Positions 52,228-61,275 of a DNA stretch of 64,000 bases are shown here, one piece after another. The notes under the pieces were generated by a model, which did no database searches, was not told the DNA's origin, and saw nothing but the letters and a program-made list of their open reading frames with translations. The stretch comes from Metabacillus niabensis. Lineage in GTDB: Bacteria > Bacillota > Bacilli > Bacillales > Bacillaceae. Numbering within the stretch: the first letter of the stretch is position 1; each line of letters opens with the position of its first letter. A program made the translations under genes and the position numbers. Where the stretch lies: assembly GCF_902829255.1 (NCBI RefSeq), contig NZ_CADEPK010000011.1, positions 1-64,000 of the forward strand, given 5' to 3'.

Positions 52228-53349
52228 ATGAAGTATAAGATTTATCCTAGAGAACAAATTAGACAATATTTGCTTTTCGATGTGATATCAGTCGTGTTTT
52301 TATGCTATATCGTACTACGTTCAGATACGATTTTTGGGTTTTGGGGCAATCTTCTTCTAATTATGCTTTTTCTCTTTTCATTTTATATTGGACTATGGTA
52401 TCGGGATGGACGTTTATTAGCATCATCTTTACTTGGCTTTTCTGTCATTACGATATTTGGTATTTATGTCGAGCTCAATATATTATTCTATGGTTTAATT
52501 TTTGCAGATCTGATTGGAAGGGCAAAGTCAAAGGTGCATATTGGGATAGGAATCGTAGCCATTGCCCTGATGTTTTTCATTGTTCAGTGGAAAACGGATG
52601 GAAGTCTTTTTAAGCAGGAATTTTCGATATTACTCCCTATCATGGTTGTGCAACTAATTTTACCGATTTTGATTTACATTAAAGAAAGAGCAAAAAGTTT
52701 AAAGGGAGAATTGGAAATCGCCAATCTGCAAATTGAGAAGCTTATTCAACAGGAGGAAAGGCAGAGAATCGCAAGGGATCTTCATGACACGCTTGGGCAA
52801 ACATTAACAATGATTAAATTAAAAAGTGAATTGACTGCAAGATTAATAGACAAAGATTCCTTTGAAGCAAAACAGGAATTAAAGGATATATTAACAATGA
52901 CTAGAAGAGCTTTACATCAGGTAAGAGAGGTAGTTTCAGATATGAAATTTATCCCTTTGGAAAGTGAAATAGAGAATTCAAGAAAACTAATGCAGTCTGT
53001 TGGCATTGAACTCATAGTAAAGAAAGGTGATATCCCGCTTTTACCTAGTGTAACCCAGACAATGCTTGCTCTTTCGATTCGAGAAGCGCTGACAAATGTC
53101 ATTAAACATAGTAAGGCTGCTCACTGTATACTGGAATTGGATGTAATCGATCATACGCTTCTAATTCAAATTAAAGATAACGGGATAGGTTTAGCAAAGG
53201 TACAGAGTGGGAATGGCATTCAGTCGATGAAAGAGCGACTTCGAGTTGTTCAGGGAACAGCAGTGGTGACCAATTCGCCAAGAGGTGGAACGAATGTAAT
53301 GTTGAAACTTCCAATCTATCAAACAGGAAAGGAGAATCCAACTTCATGA
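52228..53349 (+). CDS. DesK-like sensor histidine kinase
   Basis: A 373-residue kinase with an N-terminal region of about five to six membrane helices (residues 15-155) and no large external sensor, then a short coiled coil, the HisKA_3 dimerisation motif EERQRIARDLHDTLGQTL (phospho-acceptor His about residue 190), and a HATPase domain with EALTNVIKHSKAA, DNGIGL and a GGTNV tail. This layout equals B. subtilis DesK, which senses membrane fluidity through its membrane helices. It overlaps the regulator gene by 4 bp (ATGA), so the two are co-translated. No desaturase gene is nearby. Confidence 0.9.
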   Translation: MKYKIYPREQIRQYLLFDVISVVFLCYIVLRSDTIFGFWGNLLLIMLFLFSFYIGLWYRDGRLLASSLLGFSVITIFGIYVELNILFYGLIFADLIGRAKSKVHIGIGIVAIALMFFIVQWKTDGSLFKQEFSILLPIMVVQLILPILIYIKERAKSLKGELEIANLQIEKLIQQEERQRIARDLHDTLGQTLTMIKLKSELTARLIDKDSFEAKQELKDILTMTRRALHQVREVVSDMKFIPLESEIENSRKLMQSVGIELIVKKGDIPLLPSVTQTMLALSIREALTNVIKHSKAAHCILELDVIDHTLLIQIKDNGIGLAKVQSGNGIQSMKERLRVVQGTAVVTNSPRGGTNVMLKLPIYQTGKENPTS

Positions 53350-53957
53350 TACGGGTCGTTATTGCAGAAGATCAAAAAATGCTTCGGGGAGCATTAACAG
53401 CTCTATTAAAATTTGAAACAGATATTGAAGTGTTAGCAGAAGTATCTGATGGACAGAAGGCTTGGGAAGTGATTCAGAGGAAACAGCCTGATGTATGTAT
53501 ACTAGATATTGAAATGCCTATTATCAACGGTCTTGAATTAGCAGATAAAATAAAGAAGGATCGTATATTACACCATTGCAAAATCATCATTGTTACGACC
53601 TTTGCACGTCCAGGATACTTACAAAAGGCAATGGATTTGCAGGTAGATGGCTATCTATTAAAGGACGAACCGATTGATTACCTTATTGAGTCTATTCGTA
53701 AAGTCATGAATGGAGAGCGGGTGATAAGTATCGACCTTGCAGCATCCCTCTTTATGAAGGAAGAAAATCCATTAAGTGAACGAGAAATAGAAGTATTGCG
53801 ACTTACGAAGGATGGATTGACAACAAGCGAAATTAGTAACACTCTTTTTTTAACAAAGGGAACAGTACGTAATTATCTTTCCTCTGCGATTCAGAAACTT
53901 GAAGCAGAATCGAGGCAACAGGCTGTAAATACCGCTGTCGAAAAAGGTTGGTTATAA
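53346..53957 (+). CDS. DesR-like NarL-family response regulator
   Basis: A 203-residue regulator: receiver domain (1-120) with Asp in DVCILDIEMPIINGLE (about 54) and Lys in DGYLLKDEP, and LuxR-type helix-turn-helix (about 138-200: LSEREIEVLRLTKDGLTTSEISNTLFLTKGTVRNYLS). TTFARPGYLQKA is shared with B. subtilis DesR. The likely target is its own operon, including the DUF418 gene; no other target is visible. Confidence 0.9.
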   Translation: MIRVVIAEDQKMLRGALTALLKFETDIEVLAEVSDGQKAWEVIQRKQPDVCILDIEMPIINGLELADKIKKDRILHHCKIIIVTTFARPGYLQKAMDLQVDGYLLKDEPIDYLIESIRKVMNGERVISIDLAASLFMKEENPLSEREIEVLRLTKDGLTTSEISNTLFLTKGTVRNYLSSAIQKLEAESRQQAVNTAVEKGWL

Positions 53958-53980
53958 TATCTACTTACTCTTAATCAGCT

Positions 53981-54040
53981 AACACCCATATAAACAACCT
54001 ACTATTTCAAAAATAAGGTTTATTATATGGGCGTTATTTA
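53981..54040. terminator. Bidirectional terminator between convergent operons
   Basis: CACCCATATAAACAACCT pairs with AGGTTTATTATATGGGCG (one bulge), serving both the regulator and the convergent dimethylargininase gene. Confidence 0.75.
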
Positions 54041-54042
54041 AT

Positions 54043-54903
54043 TTACCCTTCCCGCAAAATTGGCAAGGTACAACAGCGAAAGGATCCACCTGATTTAATA
54101 ATTTCAGTAATATCAACTTCTATAACCTCAAAGCCGCGGTCACGAAGCTGCTTGTTTACCTTTTTATTAACGGGCAGTCCTAATACTCGGTTGTTACCGA
54201 TACTCAATACATTTGTTCCTAATTGAAATTGTTCTTCTTCCGTAACTTCAATTAAATCATAGCGGGAAGCGAATAGGTCAATTTCCTTTTGATTTAAAGC
54301 ATGCGGGTAAATAAGAGCGACATCTGGTGAAACGACGTTAAATATACAGTCCAAATGCAAGTATTTTTCTTTAAATGGAATCGTAATGACTTGAAACTCA
54401 TTTAAAAGACGCTGTAATTGATCGGCAGCCTTCTGATTTGTTCGATTACTGAGACCGACGTAAATTGTATCTTGATCGATTACAACATCTCCACCTTCGA
54501 TTTGCTCTTCAACTAAATTATAATAGGAGATTTCTTCATCCTCTAACCATTGCTTTAAAACGTTTTCCTCACCAGCACGAACATCTGTGGCCATGTTAGC
54601 AACAAAGATTGTTTGTCCTAGTGTAAATCCAATATCACGTGTAAAGACCTGTTCTGGATATTTTTTATGATATGGTAATAAGATGACATCGATATCATTT
54701 TTTTTAAGGGTTTTGACAAATTCATCATGCTGCTCAAGTGCACGTTCAATATGGATCCCTTCATGCTTAAAATGCTCCTGTGTATCATTAATAACTTCGC
54801 GGATTGTCATATATTGCGGCTGACAAAGAATGACTCGTTTCAATGTATCATATTCACTCATACAAAAAGACTTTTTGTTGTTTGACTTTATGCGTTCTTC
54901 CAT
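54043..54903 (-). CDS. Dimethylargininase-like amidinotransferase-superfamily hydrolase (YkgA-like)
   Basis: A 286-residue enzyme of the DDAH/arginine deiminase fold that would release (methyl)amines from an arginine-type guanidino group. Substrate-binding and catalytic signatures appear in order: FTRDIGFTLG (about 88-97), EQIEGGDVVI (about 137-146), KYLHLDCIFNVV (catalytic His about 184) and the nucleophile Cys in GGSFRCCTLP near the C-terminus. It is similar in length to B. subtilis YkgA. No neighbouring arginine genes suggest the substrate. Confidence 0.87.
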   Translation of the reverse strand: MEERIKSNNKKSFCMSEYDTLKRVILCQPQYMTIREVINDTQEHFKHEGIHIERALEQHDEFVKTLKKNDIDVILLPYHKKYPEQVFTRDIGFTLGQTIFVANMATDVRAGEENVLKQWLEDEEISYYNLVEEQIEGGDVVIDQDTIYVGLSNRTNQKAADQLQRLLNEFQVITIPFKEKYLHLDCIFNVVSPDVALIYPHALNQKEIDLFASRYDLIEVTEEEQFQLGTNVLSIGNNRVLGLPVNKKVNKQLRDRGFEVIEVDITEIIKSGGSFRCCTLPILREG

Positions 54904-55326
54904 TTTTTAGCCATCCTATCTATACTTTTACTAACTATTTTTTCCTAAACAAGTGTAATTATTACAAGTTAACATTAAGAAAATCCCTTCGAAGTTATTT
55001 TTGAGATAAAGATAAATAAGCGGAAAATGATTAGATCATTGATGTTAGGTGTAAAGGACATATCGGTAAAAAAAAAAGAATTGGCTCTCTAAACATTTCC
55101 TATGTATAAATATTTATTCTTCAATTTTCCACGCCCGTACTACTTTTCATTCCTTGTTACGTATTCAAAAAATTTGTTAATGAAAGGGAGTGGCAAGCTC
55201 CCAAATCTTTGGAAATGAGGCATACTATATTCTTGTTCAGGGCCAGACCATAAGAGCAAGAATGAGGACGAAATGGAGGTTAATTACTTGTTAAAATGAG
55301 TCCAACAACCAGTAGGGGGATTAAAA
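54904..55326. other. Divergent intergenic region
   Basis: 420 bp between the dimethylargininase and the alkylation-repair operon. It contains a small GGGAG/CTCCC hairpin at about 55186-55201. No operator was assigned; the AdaA-binding site is not recognisable to me. Confidence 0.35.
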
Positions 55327-56097
55327 ATGAATAAGATTCAGGAATTTAATGAGATGCACTTTTCAAAGGATCTATTATTTTTAGGAAATGCATGGGACTT
55401 GCTTTCTGCTTTAACACTTGAAAGGTTAGGATTTAAAGCAATCGGAACGACAAGCTGGGGAATCGCAAATTCACTAGGATGTGCAGATGGAGAACTGATT
55501 GATTTTAAGAGGCATTTAGGAATCATTAAAACGATCGTAGCGAATGTAAAAATTCTTGTTTCTGCTGATATTGAGGCAGGGTATGGGAAAGATATTCCAA
55601 CAATTGTTGAGCATGTGTTAAGGACAGCAGATGTTGGGGTAGCTGGCATCAATATTGAGGATTCATTCAAAAAACAAAAAGGATTAAGAGATATATCTTG
55701 TCATTGTGACCTTCTAAGTAATATAAGAACAGCGTTAGATAGTAATGGGTATAGAAATTTTTATATTAACGCAAGAACGGATACTTACCTTCAAAGGCAA
55801 AATCCCTTATCAGAAACAATTGAACGAGCAAAGGTATACGTTGAGAGTGGTGCCAGTGGGATATTTGTTCCAGGTTTAATTGACGATGATGAGATTAAGG
55901 AAATGACCGTTCATATTAGTGCTCCACTAAATGTATTATCTTTACCTGGACTAACGAATTGTAATAAGCTTAAAGAATTAGGTGTAAAACGATTTAGTTT
56001 TGGAAATGCCTTATCTGATAAAGTGATTTCCTATTTAGAAAAGAAGGTTGGCAAATTATTAGAGGAACAGGATACGTCAGTATTATATGAGAACTAA
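55327..56097 (+). CDS. Isocitrate lyase/PEP mutase superfamily protein
   Basis: A 256-residue TIM-barrel enzyme. GNAWDLLSALTLERLGFKAIGTTSWG (about 20-45), the metal site VSADIEAGYG (about 75-84), GINIEDSF (about 107-114) and YINARTDTYL (about 141-150) define the PEP mutase/ICL group that makes or breaks C-C or C-P bonds alpha to a carboxylate. The KKCGH catalytic loop of true isocitrate lyase is absent, so it is more like 2-methylisocitrate lyase or oxaloacetate hydrolase relatives. The gene runs into adaA with an overlap or a 28-bp gap depending on the adaA start. Confidence 0.85.
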   Translation: MNKIQEFNEMHFSKDLLFLGNAWDLLSALTLERLGFKAIGTTSWGIANSLGCADGELIDFKRHLGIIKTIVANVKILVSADIEAGYGKDIPTIVEHVLRTADVGVAGINIEDSFKKQKGLRDISCHCDLLSNIRTALDSNGYRNFYINARTDTYLQRQNPLSETIERAKVYVESGASGIFVPGLIDDDEIKEMTVHISAPLNVLSLPGLTNCNKLKELGVKRFSFGNALSDKVISYLEKKVGKLLEEQDTSVLYEN

Positions 56098-56125
56098 CAT
56101 AAATGCTGAAAGGATAGTGGTGGAC

Positions 56126-56698
56126 ATGGTGGCTAATATCAATCTTTCCTTTGAAGAGATGTGGGAGAAAATCATCGCTTGTGATCGTAAATATGATGGT
56201 CTATTTTTTACAGCAGTGAAAACAACAAAAATATACTGCCGTCCTTCGTGCAGATCAAGGAAGCCTAAAAAGGTAAATGTAGAATTTTACCATGATATAA
56301 ATGAGGTTGAAGCGGCAGGCTACCGTCCTTGCAAAAGATGCCAACCGGAAGTTGAACAATCTCCGCATATTGCAGTTGTTAGAAATAGTATTACATTCCT
56401 AGTTAATCATTATAAACAAAATTTGTTATTAAAGGATATAGCAGATCAAGTCGGCTTAAGTCCGTTTTATTTGGAGCGCTTATTTAAACAAGAGACCTCT
56501 GAGACTCCACGTACTTATTTAGAAAAAATACGTATCGATAAAGCAGCACACCTTCTTAAGTATACAGCTATGACAAACTTAGAAATCTGTTATGAGGTAG
56601 GCTTCCAAAGCCCATCCAATTTCTATAAAGTATTCCGCAGCTTAAAAAACTGCTCACCTAGCGAATATCGGAAGGAACTCCGAAATGAATTGGATTGA
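56126..56698 (+). CDS. adaA: Methylphosphotriester-DNA methyltransferase and activator AdaA
   Basis: A 190-residue protein that takes a methyl group from DNA phosphotriesters onto a cysteine and then activates the adaptive response. The zinc/methyl-acceptor domain is first (CRPSCRSRK and CKRCQPE supply four Cys, spaced Cys-x4-Cys and Cys-x2-Cys). An AraC-type helix-turn-helix follows (about 95-185: LLLKDIADQVGLSPFYLERLFKQ ... FQSPSNFYKVFRSL). The frame opens at 56087; the ATG at 56126 (MVANINLSFEEM) gives a typical N-terminus. It overlaps alkA by 14 bp. Confidence 0.92.
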   Translation: MVANINLSFEEMWEKIIACDRKYDGLFFTAVKTTKIYCRPSCRSRKPKKVNVEFYHDINEVEAAGYRPCKRCQPEVEQSPHIAVVRNSITFLVNHYKQNLLLKDIADQVGLSPFYLERLFKQETSETPRTYLEKIRIDKAAHLLKYTAMTNLEICYEVGFQSPSNFYKVFRSLKNCSPSEYRKELRNELD

Positions 56699-57602
56699 TT
56701 ATGAATTATATTTGGATATTTATCCTCCAAAGGAATTTAAATTCGAGGAATGTTTAATTTTTTTAGGAAGGTCCGAGCAGGAAGTGCTGCATCAGATTAA
56801 AGCTAAAGCTATATATAAGCTAATAAAGGTTAAAGAATCTTTCATTTTATGTAAAATAGAGTATATCAATCATTGTATAAAGGTTGAATTTCCATATGGA
56901 GATCCATCCATTGTTGAGCGCAAAAAGGTAGGAGAATTTATTTGGGAATGGTTTGATTTGGATCAGGACTTGGGGCAATTTTATCAAATGGCTCGTAATG
57001 ATAAAATTTTAACGAAACCTGTGGAAAAATATGCAGGTTTACGAATTATGTGCATCCCAGATTTATTTGAAGCACTAGTATGGGCTATCATCGGGCAGCA
57101 AATAAATTTATCATTTGCTTACACATTAAAGCAACGATTCGTTGAACAATTTGGAGAGTTTTTAACCTTTGAAGGAGAAACATTTTGGGTATTTCCTTCA
57201 GCCGAAAAAATTGCCTCCTTGAATGTCGAGGATTTAAGGAAACTTCAAATTACTAAAAGGAAGGCCGAATATATTATCGGTGTTGCTAAGGAAATGAAAA
57301 GTGGAAGATTAACAAAGGAATTATTGCTAGAAAAAAACGATTATGAGCAGGTGCAAAAATCATTAATGTTCATTAGGGGGATCGGTGCATGGACGGCTGA
57401 TTATGTAATGATGAAGTGCTTGCACTATACCTCATCCTTCCCAATTGCAGATGTTGGTCTTCATAATGCTTTAAAAAATCTCTTGAATCTTAAGGAGAAA
57501 CCGACGATTGCTGAAATAGAAGAATATGCAAAAAATTGGGAGGGCTGGCAGGCATATGCTACTTTTTATCTTTGGAGGTCATTGTATGACAAAACGATAT
57601 AA
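56685..57602 (+). CDS. alkA: DNA-3-methyladenine glycosylase II
   Basis: A 305-residue base-excision glycosylase that removes alkylated purines. An N-terminal AlkA_N-like domain (1-110) is followed by the HhH-GPD fold: AIIGQQINLSFAYTLKQRF (about 134-152), hairpin LMFIRGIGAWTADYVMM (about 226-242) and catalytic Asp in FPIADVGLHNAL (about 252-263). It overlaps adaA at its start by 14 bp and ogt at its end by 17 bp, indicating translational coupling. Confidence 0.92.
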   Translation: MNWIDYELYLDIYPPKEFKFEECLIFLGRSEQEVLHQIKAKAIYKLIKVKESFILCKIEYINHCIKVEFPYGDPSIVERKKVGEFIWEWFDLDQDLGQFYQMARNDKILTKPVEKYAGLRIMCIPDLFEALVWAIIGQQINLSFAYTLKQRFVEQFGEFLTFEGETFWVFPSAEKIASLNVEDLRKLQITKRKAEYIIGVAKEMKSGRLTKELLLEKNDYEQVQKSLMFIRGIGAWTADYVMMKCLHYTSSFPIADVGLHNALKNLLNLKEKPTIAEIEEYAKNWEGWQAYATFYLWRSLYDKTI

Positions 57603-58065
57603 ATTAGACTACGAATCACCGATTGGTGTAATTGAAATAATTGGTACGGATAAAGCTATCCTTTCAATCTTGTTTTCTGAAGAAATTAAAAAAGAAACTG
57701 TATTGCAAGCTGAAACTCCTTCTGTTTTAACAGAATGCTATAACCAACTTGACGAATATTTTAAGGGGCAGCGCAAGGAATTTACATTTCCGTATTATTT
57801 TGAAGGGACTGACTTTCAAAAAACAGTATGGAACGCTTTAACAAAAATACCCTATGCTAAAACGGGATCCTATAAGGATATTGCTGTTTCTATCGGAAAT
57901 GAAAAGGCGATTAGAGCAGTAGGGAGTGCGAACGGGAAAAATAAGCTAAGCATTGTAATCCCTTGCCACAGAATAATCGGTTCAAATGGAAAATTAACTG
58001 GTTATGCTGGTGGTCTTTGGAGAAAAGAATGGCTGCTTCAACATGAGAAAGCTCATCACATTTAA
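57586..58065 (+). CDS. ogt: Methylated-DNA--[protein]-cysteine S-methyltransferase
   Basis: A 159-residue suicide repair protein that transfers O6-methyl groups from guanine to its own Cys. The active site is IVIPCHRIIG (Cys about 128), with GTDFQKTVWNALTKIPYAKTGSY and RAVGSANGKN forming the DNA-binding helix-turn-helix. The start at 57586 has TTTGGAGG 8 nt upstream; the longer frame to 57526 lies inside alkA and lacks one. With adaA and alkA it makes a compact alkylation-response operon (adaB in B. subtilis terms). Confidence 0.93.
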   Translation: MTKRYKLDYESPIGVIEIIGTDKAILSILFSEEIKKETVLQAETPSVLTECYNQLDEYFKGQRKEFTFPYYFEGTDFQKTVWNALTKIPYAKTGSYKDIAVSIGNEKAIRAVGSANGKNKLSIVIPCHRIIGSNGKLTGYAGGLWRKEWLLQHEKAHHI

Positions 58066-58097
58066 GAGCCTCTTTTAAATACGTTAGGAGGAGTAAA

Positions 58098-58307
58098 ATG
58101 GATAGCATTAAAAAGGTCTTATGCATGTCTCTTCATCAATTGCAGTAACATTTAGCATTAGCTGAACCTTTAACAGCAGCAATATTGGGAGTTTTATTAT
58201 TAAATGAAAGCTTAGATATTGTTTCATGGAGTGGGATTTTCCTTTTACTGCTTGGAATTGAATATTTATATGGTCTTCCGGTAATCAAAATCGTGCGAAG
58301 AGACTAA
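58098..58307 (+). pseudogene. Remnant of an EamA/DMT-family transporter gene
   Basis: An intact TTAGGAGGAG and ATG open MDSIKKVLCMS and then stop. Downstream the tail ALAEPLTAAILGVLLLNESLDIVSWSGIFLLLLGIEYL is the last two helices of an EamA-type transporter. A neighbouring frame reads LMHVSSSIAVTFS, which joins the tail if one base near 58152 is removed. So the gene has lost most of its middle and carries a frameshift. Confidence 0.7.
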
Positions 58308-58453
58308 GTACTTAGCTGAAATAAAAGATTGATAAGGAAAGCATACGATCCCAAAAATTCTAAAAAAAATGGAAAAAGCCCAGCAGTAATAACTACTGGG
58401 TTGAACGTTACAAAATATATAGTAAAGCGTTAGAGAAAAAATAAATGACATAA

Positions 58454-58705
58454 TTATGCATTACTTTTAAATTCCTGAATACCAAATAAATCATTAAAAT
58501 CAGACCATTTCATTTTTCGTTTCAAATATTCCCGAAAGGAAAAGACGTGTTTATCCTGGGGTTTATTGTAAAGTAACGAAATATAGCTTTGTAAATGGAC
58601 CTGAACGATAAAATAATAATGATGATCAGTCTTTAATACAGGGATTTCAATTACTTTTATCCGCTGCTTTACTATATTTTTGAACTCTAGGCTCTTAGAC
58701 AACAA
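58454..58705 (-). CDS. Hypothetical small protein
   Basis: An 83-residue protein with no recognised family. It has basic and aromatic stretches (YYFIVQVHLQSYISLLYN; KRKMKWSDFNDLFGIQEF). TTG start with AGAGGATGG about 9 nt upstream, and a TATAAT -10-like sequence about 40 bp upstream. It could be real but is supported only by the ribosome site and frame. Confidence 0.45.
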   Translation of the reverse strand: MLSKSLEFKNIVKQRIKVIEIPVLKTDHHYYFIVQVHLQSYISLLYNKPQDKHVFSFREYLKRKMKWSDFNDLFGIQEFKSNA

Positions 58706-58803
58706 AATACCATCCTCTTTTATACCCGTTTGTACATATTATAACGTATTGGAAGCATTTGCATAGTGAGTTTTTGAAATAATTTGAAAATAAAATTAAT
58801 TAT

Positions 58804-58837
58804 AAAAAACTGGAATCAAAAAGGATTCCAGTTTTTT
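58804..58837. terminator. Bidirectional terminator left of nspC
   Basis: AAAAAACTGGAATC/GGATTCCAGTTTTTT with a 5-nt loop and A/T runs on both sides. It stands about 70 bp after the nspC stop. Confidence 0.85.
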
Positions 58838-58907
58838 AACCGTTCTTTGTAATGTTGATTTTCAAATAGTAGTACTCTTCAGTTAGACCGTTAATGCAAT
58901 GCCTCTT

Positions 58908-60035
58908 TTATGCTAGTCTTGTTTTGAAATCCTGATAACCGAATTCACGGACGACTTTACAATCACCATTTTTATCTTGTATCGCAATAGCTGGCAATGC
59001 CATTCCATTGAATGTATTTGTTTTTACCATCGTGTAAATTGCCATATCGCCGAAGACTAATCTGTCACCACATTTTAATGGTTCGTCAAAGGAATAATCT
59101 CCAATTACATCACCTGTTAGACAGGTTTGTCCGCCAAGTCGATAGGTAAATGGCTTTTCTCCTGGCTCGCCTGACCCTAATAGAGGTGGTCGATATGGCA
59201 TTTCCAATACATCAGGCATATGACAAGTAGCTGATGTGTCAAGAATTGCAATATCGATCCCGTTTGTATGAGTATCAAGTACTGATGTAATTAGGTATCC
59301 TGCATTAAGAGCAATAGCTTCTCCTGGCTCAAGATATACCTCCAACCCATACTTATCCTGCATTCTTTTAATACATGATTCTAGAGTTGGAATATCGTAA
59401 TCTTCTCTTGTAATATGGTGGCCACCGCCAAAATTAATCCATTCCATTTGTGGCAACCATTGCCCAAACCTTTCTTCCACTGCATTTAGAGTTGTCTCTA
59501 AATCGTCTGAGTTTTGCTGGCAAAGGGTATGGAAGTGTAGCCCTGAGACACCTTCAAGCAAATTAGGACGGAAATCCTCCTGTTTAACACCGAATCTCGA
59601 ACCTGGTGAACACGGATCATAGATTTCATGACCAACCTGTGTGGAGCATTCAGGGTTAATACGTAAGCCAACCTTTCTTCCTGCTTGAAGAGCCTTATCT
59701 TTGAACTTTTCCAACTGTGAAAAGGAATTAAAGATAATATGATCGCAAATAGATATAATTTCGTCGATTTCATCCTCACGGTAGGCAGGGGCAAAGACAT
59801 GATTTTCCTTGCCCATTTCCTCGTGACCTAGGCGAGCCTCAAATAAACCGCTCGCTGTTGTGCCACTTAAGTATTTTCCAATTAGGGGATACATCGTTGT
59901 CATGGAAAATGCCTTTTGTGCCAACACAATCTTTGCTCCTGTACGTTGCATAACACCATTCAGGATTTTTAGATTTTTTTCAATGAGTTTTTCATCGACT
60001 ACATAACAAGGAGTTGGTAATTCTTCAAAAAGCAT
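58908..60035 (-). CDS. nspC: Carboxynorspermidine decarboxylase
   Basis: A 375-residue PLP enzyme of the alanine racemase-like fold that decarboxylates carboxynorspermidine or carboxyspermidine to (nor)spermidine. The PLP lysine lies in AKIVLAQKAFSM (about 41). GLRINPECSTQVGHEIYDPCSPGSRFGV and the catalytic DTSATCHMPDVLEMPYRPPL are hallmark NspC blocks. It is co-transcribed with the dehydrogenase that makes its substrate (gap of 1 bp). The operon has a long attenuated leader. Confidence 0.94.
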   Translation of the reverse strand: MLFEELPTPCYVVDEKLIEKNLKILNGVMQRTGAKIVLAQKAFSMTTMYPLIGKYLSGTTASGLFEARLGHEEMGKENHVFAPAYREDEIDEIISICDHIIFNSFSQLEKFKDKALQAGRKVGLRINPECSTQVGHEIYDPCSPGSRFGVKQEDFRPNLLEGVSGLHFHTLCQQNSDDLETTLNAVEERFGQWLPQMEWINFGGGHHITREDYDIPTLESCIKRMQDKYGLEVYLEPGEAIALNAGYLITSVLDTHTNGIDIAILDTSATCHMPDVLEMPYRPPLLGSGEPGEKPFTYRLGGQTCLTGDVIGDYSFDEPLKCGDRLVFGDMAIYTMVKTNTFNGMALPAIAIQDKNGDCKVVREFGYQDFKTRLA

Positions 60036-60036
60036 T

Positions 60037-61275
60037 TTAGCGAACTAACTCCGGTTCTGTAGTTTTTGTAGATTCCTCATCAACAAGAACTGGATTAAAA
60101 TCTTCTACCCATGGAAGTCCCCATTTGTTCAACTCTTCCATAAATGGATCTGGATCAAATTCTTCAATATTGAATACGCCTGGTTTGTTCCACTTTCCAG
60201 TTAAAATCATCGCTGCACCGATCATAGCTGGAACACCTGTTGTATAAGACACTGCTTGGGAGCCAACTTCTGCATAGCATTCTTGGTGATCACAAACATT
60301 GTATAAGTAGTAAGTTTTCTCTTCGCCGTCTTTTTTCCCTTTAAAGATACAACCAATGTTTGTTTTTCCAACAGTACGTGGTCCTAGTGTTGCAGGATCA
60401 GGTAAAACAGCCTTTAAGAACTGAAGCGGAATAATTTGCTTGCCTTCAAACTCAATTGGTTCAATAGAAGTCATTCCTACATTTTCAAGTGCTCTTAGGT
60501 GAGTAAGGTAGCTTTCACCGAATGTCATGAAGAAGCGGATACGCTTAAGTCCTGGAATGTTAACAGCTAGAGATTCAAGCTCCTCATGGTAAAGCAAATA
60601 CATATCCTTTTCGCCAACTTCAGGGAAGTTATAAACACGTTTGATTTCCATTGGTTCAGTTTCAATCCATTCACCATTTTCCCAGTATCTTCCGTTTGCT
60701 GAAACTTCACGGATATTGATTTCAGGGTTGAAATTAGTTGCAAATGGATAACCATGATCGCCACCATTACAGTCGAGAATATCAATATACTCAATCTCAT
60801 CAAAGTGATGTTTTAACGCATATGCAGAGAAAACACCTGTTACACCTGGGTCAAATCCACTACCTAAAAGAGCTGTAATCCCAGCCTTTTCAAATCGCTC
60901 GCGGTATTCCCATTGCCATTTGTATTCGAATTTTGCTGTATCTTCTGGCTCATAGTTTGCTGTATCCATATAGTGTGTTTTTGTAGCAAGACAAGCATCC
61001 ATGATCGTTAAATCCTGGTAAGGTAAAGCTAAGTTCATTACGATATCTGGTTTTACTTCTTCAATTAATGCAATGAGCTCATCAACATTATTTGCATCAA
61101 CCTGTGCAGTCGTAATTTTTGTTTTGCCACCATCTAGTTTTGCCTTTAATTCATCACATTTAGATTTTGTACGGCTAGCGATACAAATTTCTTCAAATAC
61201 CTCACTGTTTTGTACACATTTATGAATGGCAACTGATGCCACTCCACCACAACCAATAACTAGAGCTTTTCCCAT
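60037..61275 (-). CDS. Carboxynorspermidine/carboxyspermidine synthase (saccharopine dehydrogenase family)
   Basis: A 412-residue NADPH-dependent enzyme that condenses aspartate semialdehyde with diaminopropane or putrescine. The Rossmann motif MGKALVIGCGGVASVAIHK starts the protein. NLALPYQDLTIMDACLATKTHYMDTANYE and GSGFDPGVTGVFSAYAL are typical of the Lys1-like CANSDH/CASDH group. With nspC it gives the alternative polyamine route that needs no S-adenosylmethionine decarboxylase. Translation begins after AGGAGAT, 525 nt downstream of the probable transcript start. Confidence 0.92.
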   Translation of the reverse strand: MGKALVIGCGGVASVAIHKCVQNSEVFEEICIASRTKSKCDELKAKLDGGKTKITTAQVDANNVDELIALIEEVKPDIVMNLALPYQDLTIMDACLATKTHYMDTANYEPEDTAKFEYKWQWEYRERFEKAGITALLGSGFDPGVTGVFSAYALKHHFDEIEYIDILDCNGGDHGYPFATNFNPEINIREVSANGRYWENGEWIETEPMEIKRVYNFPEVGEKDMYLLYHEELESLAVNIPGLKRIRFFMTFGESYLTHLRALENVGMTSIEPIEFEGKQIIPLQFLKAVLPDPATLGPRTVGKTNIGCIFKGKKDGEEKTYYLYNVCDHQECYAEVGSQAVSYTTGVPAMIGAAMILTGKWNKPGVFNIEEFDPDPFMEELNKWGLPWVEDFNPVLVDEESTKTTEPELVR

